From the NCBI GenBank assembly GCA_964471555.1, contig CAYYGM010000170.1, positions 1 through 8,039 of the forward strand: a DNA stretch of 8,039 nt. The letters are read 5' to 3'. Positions within the stretch are counted from its first letter, which is position 1, and each line of letters opens with the position of its first letter. The notes beneath the pieces are model-generated. The model saw only the letters and a list, made by a program, of their open reading frames with translations. It was not told the DNA's origin and did not search any database. This document shows, piece by piece, positions 1-5,197 of the stretch. The position numbers and the translations under genes were made by a program. This DNA comes from JADLFV01 sp964471555 (GTDB lineage: Bacteria; Planctomycetota; Phycisphaerae; Phycisphaerales; Phycisphaeraceae).

Positions 1-990
1 GCGGGCATCAAGCGCATCGCTACGGAAACCGGGGCCGGTCAGTGGGGCTCGTCGCTGGCGTTTGCCTGCGATCTGTTCGGACTCGAGTGCAAGGTCTATA
101 TGGTGCGGGTCAGCTACGAGCAGAAGCCGTATCGCCGCTCGCTGATGCAGTTGTGGGGCGCAAGCTGCGTGCCTTCGCCATCGCCGGACACCAACGCCGG
201 GCGGGAGATTCTGAAAAAAGATCCCAACACCACCGGCTCACTGGGCATCGCCATCAGCGAAGCGGTCGAAGATGCCGCCACCCACGGCGACACCAACTAC
301 TCACTGGGCAGCGTGCTCAATCACGTCTGCATGCAGCAGTCGGTGATCGGGCTGGAAGTCAAGAAGCAGTTGGCGTTGGCTGAGGAAACGCCGGACATCA
401 TGATCGGCTGCGCCGGCGGCGGGTCGAACCTGGCCGGATTGATCTTCCCCTTCGTCAAGGAAACACTGGACGGCCACGGACCGAAGCTGATCGCGGTTGA
501 GCCGACCGCTTGCCCGTCGCTGACTCGCGGCAAATATGCCTACGATTTCGGCGACACCGCGGGCATGGCGCCGCTGGCGGCCATGTTCACGCTCGGTCAC
601 AGCTTTGTCCCGGCCGGCATTCACGCCGGTGGTTTGCGCTACCACGGCATGGCGCCGTCGGTGTCGTTGCTGCACAAGCTGAAGGTGCTCGATGCCGTGG
701 CGGTGCACCAGAACGCAGCCTTCGAGGCCGGCGTCATGTTCGCCCGCACTGAGGGCATCTGCCCGGCCCCGGAAACCAATCACGCCATCCGCGTGGCCAT
801 CGATGAGGCGATCAAGTGCCGCGAAACCAAGGAAGAGAAGTGCATCGTCTTCAACTTCTCCGGCCACGGCCACTTTGACCTGGGTGCTTACGATAACTAC
901 CTGTCCGGCAAGCTCGAAGACTTTGAGCTGCCCCAGGCCAACATCGACAACGCACTCAAGGAACTGCCCGCCAACGCGCCGGCGCTGTGA
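1..990 (+). CDS. trpB: Tryptophan synthase beta chain, TrpB2 type (5' partial)
   Basis: PLP enzyme that joins indole (from TrpA or from outside) to serine to make tryptophan in the cytoplasm. The frame is open from base 1 to TGA 988-990, giving 329 residues; TrpB2 proteins are usually about 430-460 residues, so roughly the first 110-130 are outside the window, including the catalytic lysine of the HKxN motif. The visible part begins with the TrpB2 hallmark AGIKRIATETGAGQWGSSLA, followed by VYMVRVSYEQKPYRRSLMQLWGA. The PLP phosphate-binding loop is GCAGGGSNLAG (bases about 409-441). The C-terminus has NFSGHGHFDLGAYDNYL, where the GHGHFD form marks TrpB2 rather than classical TrpB1 (GRGDKD). 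Internal ATG codons (e.g. 100) are not starts, because conserved sequence continues upstream to the edge. No trpA lies downstream, which suits TrpB2, often found away from trpA. The gene converges on the URO-D-like gene across a palindromic element. Confidence 0.95.
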   Translation, partial: AGIKRIATETGAGQWGSSLAFACDLFGLECKVYMVRVSYEQKPYRRSLMQLWGASCVPSPSPDTNAGREILKKDPNTTGSLGIAISEAVEDAATHGDTNYSLGSVLNHVCMQQSVIGLEVKKQLALAEETPDIMIGCAGGGSNLAGLIFPFVKETLDGHGPKLIAVEPTACPSLTRGKYAYDFGDTAGMAPLAAMFTLGHSFVPAGIHAGGLRYHGMAPSVSLLHKLKVLDAVAVHQNAAFEAGVMFARTEGICPAPETNHAIRVAIDEAIKCRETKEEKCIVFNFSGHGHFDLGAYDNYLSGKLEDFELPQANIDNALKELPANAPAL

Positions 991-1016
991 GCCGGCGGCG
1001 ATGGGTGAATTCGATT

Positions 1017-1153
1017 GTTACGGGATTCATTCGGTTTGCGAAAAAGTCATGGGCGTGCCAGCTTTAGCTGGCATGCGTACCACCTGCATGCCGACTGAAG
1101 TCGGTACGCCCCGAAGCACGAGTTTTTCGCGGGATTGGTCTGAATCCTGTTAC
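1017..1153. repeat. Palindromic REP/BIME- or MITE-like element (two inverted copies)
   Basis: Two related units face each other. The cores are 1051-1076 (+) and 1111-1086 (read on the minus strand). Both read GGGCGT, R, CC, a short variable arm, CTTYAG, the matching arm, GGCATGC; they agree at 20 of 26 positions. Two pairs of differences are compensatory (A-T against G-C and the reverse at the same stem positions), so each core keeps its own hairpin: GCCAGCT/AGCTGGC at 1057-1072 and CCGACT/AGTCGG at 1091-1104. The similarity extends outward: GCGAAAAA 1038-1045 mirrors TTTTTCGC 1123-1130, and GTTACGGGATTCA 1017-1029 mirrors the minus-strand GTAACAGGATTCA 1153-1141. The T-runs after the hairpins on both strands could let it end transcription of both convergent genes. 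The right tip covers the stop codon of the minus-strand gene. The REP/MITE name is inferred from structure; no transposase is in view. Confidence 0.75.
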
Positions 1154-2343
1154 GGTTTCCAAAGTGTGGCGCCGCTGACTTCCGCAGGCGGCGTCGGTTC
1201 GCGGTGGATCGGCTCCAACGCGGTGTCGCGCCCCCACAGGCGGCGGATCGTGTCGCAGTAGAACACGTAATTCTCGCACGGCACGTCCGGCGGCACGCGG
1301 TGGTCGGGCATCGGGATGTAACCGCCTTCATCCACCAGGGGAGTCAGCCGGGCGATCTCCTGCTCGATGCTGCGCTTGTTTCTGGCCAGCATGTGCTTGC
1401 CCACGCCGCCCATCAGCAGCATGTCTTTACCGTATTGCTTGCGGAAGGCGACCGGGTCGCCGTTCCAGGTGCCGACCTCGATGGGGAACATGGTGTTGAC
1501 GCCGGCCTCCAGCCACAGCGGGGCCAGCTCGTCGATCTTGCCGTCGCAATCAACCCAGATGACATCGACGCCGTGCTTGCGCAGCAGGCTGGTGATGCGC
1601 TTGTATTGCGGCACGAGATACTGCTTGAAGTGCTGCGGGGACAGCAGTGGGCCGGCGTTGTAGCACATGTCCTCCCAGAAGGCGCCGGCATCGAAGCGCA
1701 GGCCGGCGGCGAACAGACGCTCCAGCACGCCGATGGTGCAGTCGGCCAGCGTGACGACCATCTCCTCGAACCAGGCGGGGTCGTCGTAAACCACGTAGGA
1801 GACGTTTTCAACGCCCATCCAGTTGCGCAGCCAGCCCCACAGACTGCCCACCGGCAGGAAGCGCGGCCAGGGGTAGTCATCACTGCTCAAGGCGGCGATG
1901 CGCTGCTGGAAGTTGTCTCCATAGCGCTGGGGATGGGATGGATCCAGGCGCGGCAGGTAATGCTCGCGCCAACTGGCGCGGTCCGTCAGGGTGTGGGCCA
2001 CGTGCTGGGGAATGGAGCCCATGTATTTTTTGCGCAGCACGATGACGCCGTTGTTTTCGCGCACGATTTCATGATCGTCGCGATCCTCGATGACCTGCTC
2101 CTCGAACAGCGGACACAGGCCCACCGGCACGTCGATGCGGCAGTTGAGTTCCTTGATCGAATGCGTGAACAGCGACAGATCGGTGCCGAAGTAGTGTTCG
2201 CTGGTCTGCTGCGCCACCCAGGTGGGCAGGCCCTGTTTGTGCCATTCGGGCAGCGTTTCATTCCAGAAGCTGAAGTCGTACAGCGGGCAGCGATCGCGCG
2301 GCTGATAACGCATGGTGGCCAGGAAACGTTGGCGGTGGTTCAT
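1150..2343 (-). CDS. Uroporphyrinogen decarboxylase-like (URO-D fold) protein, function unknown
   Basis: Protein of 397 residues ending at TAA 1152-1150. It belongs to the URO-D superfamily, which holds haem-pathway HemE and the cobalamin-dependent methyltransferases of the MtaA/MtbA type. Recognisable parts are the start MNHRQRFLATMRYQPRDRCPLYDF, a mid-region LWGWLRNWMGVENVSYVVYDDPAWFEEMV, then VDCDGKIDELAPLWLEAGVNTMFPIE, LMGGVGKHMLA and the closing GGYIPMPDHRVPPDVPCENY (about residues 340-359). The HemE N-terminal RQAGRY-type substrate-binding signature is absent, so this is not the haem enzyme; planctomycetes often carry many such orphan paralogues whose substrates are unknown. Start: the family normally opens with MNHR(E/Q)RF, favouring ATG 2343; an ATG one codon earlier (2346) is equally possible. 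No clear Shine-Dalgarno is seen. The open frame runs much further upstream (to 3363), but that part is antisense to the PAS-GGDEF gene and is not coding. It is a single gene, divergent from that gene. Confidence 0.9.
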   Translation of the reverse strand: MNHRQRFLATMRYQPRDRCPLYDFSFWNETLPEWHKQGLPTWVAQQTSEHYFGTDLSLFTHSIKELNCRIDVPVGLCPLFEEQVIEDRDDHEIVRENNGVIVLRKKYMGSIPQHVAHTLTDRASWREHYLPRLDPSHPQRYGDNFQQRIAALSSDDYPWPRFLPVGSLWGWLRNWMGVENVSYVVYDDPAWFEEMVVTLADCTIGVLERLFAAGLRFDAGAFWEDMCYNAGPLLSPQHFKQYLVPQYKRITSLLRKHGVDVIWVDCDGKIDELAPLWLEAGVNTMFPIEVGTWNGDPVAFRKQYGKDMLLMGGVGKHMLARNKRSIEQEIARLTPLVDEGGYIPMPDHRVPPDVPCENYVFYCDTIRRLWGRDTALEPIHREPTPPAEVSGATLWKP

Positions 2344-2346
2344 CAT

Positions 2347-2499
2347 GGTTTGGCATGTTAACGAAGTGGTTTGGCGGCCGTGTGCGGCGGAACGGCAAGT
2401 GGCAAGATATGTCAACAAATTGTCCTGAAAAGCATGAAGCAACGGCCGCGGCTGGTCGATCTTGGAATGGGGTAGTTCTGGCGCTGTGGAGGAATTGGG
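2347..2499. other. Divergent intergenic region
   Basis: This 153-base spacer must hold the 5' signals of both the minus-strand URO-D-like gene and the plus-strand PAS-GGDEF gene. A perfect TTGACA hexamer occurs on the minus strand (2415-2410), but nothing like TATAAT lies 16-18 bases downstream of it. I could not place a convincing promoter for either gene. The only well-formed signal is the ribosome binding site at 2488-2492. Confidence 0.5.
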
Positions 2500-2502
2500 T
2501 TG
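2488..2502 (+). promoter_or_regulatory. Shine-Dalgarno and TTG start of the PAS-GGDEF gene
   Basis: GGAGG at 2488-2492 is followed by a 7-base spacer and TTG at 2500. This strong, well-spaced site decides for the rare TTG start over the first in-frame ATG (2551), which would cut into the start of the PAS domain. Confidence 0.75.
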
Positions 2503-3450
2503 GAGCCGCAAGTGGGACAGGCGTTTGATTTTGAGCGGTTCTACGGTCACATGCTGGACCAGTTTGTCGATGGGGTTTATCTGGTCGACACCCGGAGGAT
2601 CATACGTTACTGGAACCAGCAGGCCGAGCAGTTGACCGGGTACCCGGCGGCGGAAGTCGTCGGCCGGCCCTGCTGCGATAACATCCTCAGCCACGTCGAT
2701 GAAACCGGCCAGTGTCTGTGCCTGCACGGTTGCCCCATGCGGGCGGCCATCACGGACGGCCGGGAACGCCAGGTCGAAGCCTACCTGCGCCACCGTGACG
2801 GCCATCGCGTGCCCGTGCACATCCGCGTCACCGCCTTGCACGATGTCAACGGCCGCGTCGTCGGCTGTATCCACTGCTTCCGCGACATCACCGCCGACCG
2901 CAGCGCCTGCGATCCCGCCATCGCCCGACCCACCGATCCGGCCATGATCGATGCCCTGACCGGCCTGGCCAACCGCCGCCACCTCGAAAGCGAACTGAAT
3001 CAGTGTTTTTCCCGGATGCAGCAGGGCGGTCCGCCCTTCAGCCTCATCCTGGCGGATATCGACTACTTCCGCCGCTTCAACGATTGCTACGGCTATCAGC
3101 AGGGTGATCGACTGCTGCAACTGCTGGCTGACACGCTCTCGCACACCTGCCGCGGCAATGACACGCCATACCGCCTGGCGGATGATGAAATCATGGTCCT
3201 GGCCCGCGGCACGCAGGCGGATGACCTGGTTCGCATCGCCGAGCGCATTCGCGCGTTGGTGGGGCACTCCCGGATCAGCGAGAACGGGCGGGTCTTGTGC
3301 GTCAGTGTTTCGGTCGGCGCCACGCTGGCACGTCCGCAGGACACGACCACGTCGCTGATGCACCGCGCCAACCTGCTGCTGCGCCAGAGCAAGCAGGCCG
3401 GCCGCAACCGTGTGACCTGCGACCCGCCGCCGCAGACATGGGCTGCCTGA
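2500..3450 (+). CDS. PAS-GGDEF protein with degenerate active site (putative c-di-GMP signalling)
   Basis: Cytoplasmic protein of 316 residues without signal peptide or membrane segment. Residues about 10-132 form a PAS sensor domain (DGVYLVDTRRIIRYWNQQAE, then GRVVGCIHCFRDIT). Its middle loop is rich in cysteine and histidine: CC (58-59), H65, C72, C74, H76, C78-P. Residues about 149-312 form a GGDEF domain: DALTGLANRR (151-160), the metal and guanine region DIDYFRRFND (186-195) with GYQQGD, and the closing KQAGRNRV. The signature that is normally GG(D/E)EF reads ADDEI (227-231): both glycines are lost, while the two acidic residues are kept. The inhibitory-site motif RxxD is intact as RGND (218-221), at the standard five-residue distance. 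Known precedents are c-di-GMP receptors derived from dead cyclases, but some AGDEF/SGDEF proteins are active, so activity is undecided. It starts at TTG 2500. No EAL domain or signalling partner lies beside it. Confidence 0.92.
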   Translation: MEPQVGQAFDFERFYGHMLDQFVDGVYLVDTRRIIRYWNQQAEQLTGYPAAEVVGRPCCDNILSHVDETGQCLCLHGCPMRAAITDGRERQVEAYLRHRDGHRVPVHIRVTALHDVNGRVVGCIHCFRDITADRSACDPAIARPTDPAMIDALTGLANRRHLESELNQCFSRMQQGGPPFSLILADIDYFRRFNDCYGYQQGDRLLQLLADTLSHTCRGNDTPYRLADDEIMVLARGTQADDLVRIAERIRALVGHSRISENGRVLCVSVSVGATLARPQDTTTSLMHRANLLLRQSKQAGRNRVTCDPPPQTWAA

Positions 3451-3482
3451 CCATGCCTTGAACTTTGACGCGGTTCTGAAGC

Positions 3483-3527
3483 GAGCCGCCCGTGCCGGGA
3501 CGGTGGCGGGCTGACACAGCCCGGCTC
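3483..3527. other. GC-rich stem-loop region downstream of the PAS-GGDEF gene
   Basis: The spacer 3451-3605 contains nested inverted repeats: GAGCCG 3483-3488 with CGGCTC 3522-3527 outside, CCGT 3490-3493 with ACGG 3500-3503, and a perfect 7-bp hairpin CGGGCTG/CAGCCCG at 3507-3523 with loop ACA. The outer and 3507-3523 stems overlap at two bases, so they compete or share. No T-run follows, so it is not a standard intrinsic terminator; it may be a Rho-type end, an RNA structure, or chance in GC-rich DNA. The remainder of the spacer shows only weak promoter-like sequence before the next gene. Confidence 0.35.
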
Positions 3528-3605
3528 ACTGGCATGGAGTCTGGTTGGCTGGCCTCTCTGAGCACCGGGTGAAATAATCCACGGCCCTGCCCCGTTGGTG
3601 ATCGT

Positions 3606-4487
3606 ATGGAACGGTTCCAATTGCGATCGGCTACCCTCTCGCTGTGCCTGTTGGCGGCCGCCGGAGGGGCGGTCCCCGGCTGGGCGGCGACCAGTGAGCC
3701 GGTCGCGCAACCCCATTGCCGGGCGAGTCTTATTTGCGAGCAGGCAGCCGTCGTGCCGGGGGGAACTGTCACGATAGGCCTGCTGCTGAAGGCCGACGAG
3801 CACTGGCACACTTACTGGCAGAACCCCGGTGACAGCGGCCTGGCAACCAGCATCCGCTGGACGCTGCCCGAGGGGTTTGAGGCCGGTGAGATTCAATGGC
3901 CGGCCCCCAAGCGGTTCACGTTTCCGGGGCCGATCCTGAACTTCGGCTACGAGGGCCCGGTGCTGCTGCTGACGCAGATCAAGGTGCCTGCCGAACTGCA
4001 AGGCGATTCGTTCACCTTCCAGGCGGCCGCCCGCTGGCTGACCTGCGATCCCGATGAGTGTCTGCCGGGCAAAGCGAACCTGACGCTCACGTTGCCGCTG
4101 GCCAAACAGGAGCCGCCGCGCGATGCGGATGTCGCTGCGATATTCGATGCCGCCCGCGCTGCCATGCCGCGTCCGGCCGAGGGCGACAAGTTTCATGTGC
4201 AGTTCAATGCCGATCTCCGTTTCATCCTGTTGTCCTTCACGCTGGATAAGCCGGTTGAGCCTGAGCAGATGTTCTTTTTCGCTGCCGACGGCCAACACCT
4301 TCAGGCTCAGCCCGGTTTCATCCATCGCGTCAAGGCCAACACCTACGCCATCGCCCTGAAACTGGTTAACGACCAGGCCCCGCCGCCGCCGCATCTGCGC
4401 GGCGTGCTGACCTGCGGCAACGATGCCATGTGGATCGATCTTCCCATTCCAAACCACGAGCAACCCCCACCAGGAGTGACCTCATGA
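3606..4487 (+). CDS. Secreted DsbD N-terminal-domain-like protein
   Basis: A 293-residue exported protein resembling the periplasmic N-terminal domain of the thiol:disulfide interchange protein DsbD (Pfam DsbD_N / DsbC-like). Residues 1-28 look like a signal peptide (basic start, core LSLCLLAAAGGAV, likely cut after WAA). Family features are HWHTYWQNPGDSG (66-78), IRWTLPEGF, IQWPAPKRF, FGYEGPVLLLTQIKVP, and the cysteine pair WLTCDPDECLPG (C147, C152, spaced as in the family). The C-terminal part (MFFFAADGQ, LRGVLTCGNDAMWIDLPIP) also follows this family. Full DsbD adds an eight-helix membrane domain and a thioredoxin domain; both are missing here, and the next gene supplies a thioredoxin fold. 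ATG 3606 is the only start after an in-frame TGA at 3570; its Shine-Dalgarno is poor (GGTGAT, very close). The stop TGA overlaps the next start as ATGA, so the two are translated together. It probably passes or receives electrons outside the cytoplasm; the partner is inferred. Confidence 0.85.
   Translation: MERFQLRSATLSLCLLAAAGGAVPGWAATSEPVAQPHCRASLICEQAAVVPGGTVTIGLLLKADEHWHTYWQNPGDSGLATSIRWTLPEGFEAGEIQWPAPKRFTFPGPILNFGYEGPVLLLTQIKVPAELQGDSFTFQAAARWLTCDPDECLPGKANLTLTLPLAKQEPPRDADVAAIFDAARAAMPRPAEGDKFHVQFNADLRFILLSFTLDKPVEPEQMFFFAADGQHLQAQPGFIHRVKANTYAIALKLVNDQAPPPPHLRGVLTCGNDAMWIDLPIPNHEQPPPGVTS
4472..4486 (+). promoter_or_regulatory. Shine-Dalgarno deciding the start of the thioredoxin-like gene
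   Basis: AGGAG at 4472-4476 lies 7 bases before ATG 4484. It fixes the start there rather than at the in-frame ATG 4430, which would put a polar stretch in front of the signal anchor and overlap the upstream gene by 58 bases. The resulting ATGA overlap (4484-4487) points to coupled translation. Confidence 0.8.
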
Positions 4488-5110
4488 AGCGCAAGTTGTC
4501 CTACCTGATCGTGACCGTGCTGGCGGTGACCTCTATCGTGATCTGGATGCAGCAGCCTCGGGCCGGCGCCGAGCCGATGCAGAGCCGGTCCATGGAAGCC
4601 CTGCCTGCTGCTCCCACCTTCAGCGCCACCGACACCCACGGCAACACGGTGTCGTTGTCCGATTTCGCCGGGCGCTACGTGGTCCTGGAGTGGACCAACA
4701 GCGGCTGCCCCTTTGTCAAGAAGTTCTATAAATCCGGCAAAATGCAGCAGCTTCAGAAGACCTACACCGACCAGGGCGTCATCTGGCTGACCCTCTGTTC
4801 CTCGGCCAAAGGCAAGCAGGGCGACATGTCCGCCGAGGAGTGGAACCGCTACATCGCCGATCAGGGCATGCATGCGACCGCCGTGCTGCCGGACCCCAGC
4901 GGCAAGATCGGCCACGCCTACGGCGCCACCAACACGCCGCACATGTTCATCATCAACCCTGACGGCAAGATCATCTACCAGGGCGCGGTGGACGACAATC
5001 CCTCCGCCGACCCGGCTGAAGCGGACAGCGGCCACAACTACGTCGCGCAGGTGCTCGATGCCAGCCTGGTCCACCAGACCAAACCCTACGGCTGCGGCAT
5101 CAAGTACTAA
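4484..5110 (+). CDS. Membrane-anchored thioredoxin-fold (redoxin-like) protein, single-Cys CPFV motif
   Basis: A 208-residue protein with an N-terminal basic and hydrophobic segment (KRKLSYLIVTVLAVTSIVIW, 2-21) acting as signal anchor or signal peptide. The thioredoxin/AhpC-TSA-like fold covers about residues 40-195: PAAPTFSATDTHGNTVSLSD, VVLEWTNSGCPFVKKFY, the cis-proline region NTPHMFIINPDGKIIYQGAVDD. The usual CxxC is replaced by C75-P-F-V, so only the first cysteine remains. Two more cysteines occur: C105 (LTLCSSAKGKQG) and C204 in the closing KPYGCGIKY, a conserved-looking tail whose cysteine could resolve C75. This fits a peroxiredoxin-like or thiol-transfer protein rather than a classical oxidoreductase with CxxC. 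It is translationally coupled to the DsbD-N-like gene upstream, suggesting a shared extracytoplasmic redox task. Stop TAA 5108-5110, followed by an inverted repeat. The fold is near certain; the reaction is not. Confidence 0.9.
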   Translation: MKRKLSYLIVTVLAVTSIVIWMQQPRAGAEPMQSRSMEALPAAPTFSATDTHGNTVSLSDFAGRYVVLEWTNSGCPFVKKFYKSGKMQQLQKTYTDQGVIWLTLCSSAKGKQGDMSAEEWNRYIADQGMHATAVLPDPSGKIGHAYGATNTPHMFIINPDGKIIYQGAVDDNPSADPAEADSGHNYVAQVLDASLVHQTKPYGCGIKY

Positions 5111-5130
5111 GATCTGAAAACAAAATGAGC

Positions 5131-5195
5131 CACGAAGGCACGAAGAACACAAAGATTGGATAGTTTGAACAGACTATTTCTTCGTGTCCTTCGTG
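5131..5195. repeat. Imperfect inverted repeat with 9-base period between convergent genes
   Basis: The left arm CACGAAGGCACGAAGAA (5131-5147) is the reverse complement of the right arm 5178-5195 except for one extra T. A smaller hairpin ATAGT/ACTAT (5160-5177) sits in the loop against the right arm. Each arm also has an internal period of about 9 bases built on ACGAAG (CTTCGT on the right). The element fills the 87-base gap between the TAA at 5110 and the minus-strand stop TAG (5200-5198). It probably ends transcription from both sides or is a copy of a dispersed intergenic repeat; similar CACGAAG repeats are, as I recall, common in intergenic DNA of several phyla. Confidence 0.7.
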
Positions 5196-5197
5196 TC

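Noticed and set aside
1204..2361. Long plus-strand open frame opposite the URO-D-like gene
   Set aside because: The minus strand carries clear URO-D family motifs; the plus frame is His/Gln/Val-rich without any motif.
2410..2415. Perfect TTGACA on the minus strand upstream of the URO-D-like gene
   Set aside because: The bases 16-18 positions downstream (about 2392-2387) read TTCCGC-like sequence, so no -10 element supports a promoter call.
2347..3363. N-terminal extension of the minus-strand URO-D-like frame (open to 3363, 737 residues in all)
   Set aside because: The extension is antisense to the PAS-GGDEF gene, has low-complexity Val/Gln/Ala-rich composition, and the family start MNHRQRF lies at 2343.
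3545..3578. TTGGCT ... AATAAT as a promoter for the DsbD-like gene
   Set aside because: The spacing is 22 bases, too long for a normal sigma-70 promoter; kept only as a vague possibility.
3096..4463. Long minus-strand open frame
   Set aside because: Arg/Gln/Gly-rich shadow of the PAS-GGDEF and DsbD-like genes in GC-rich DNA; it crosses two genes and a spacer and has no recognisable domain.
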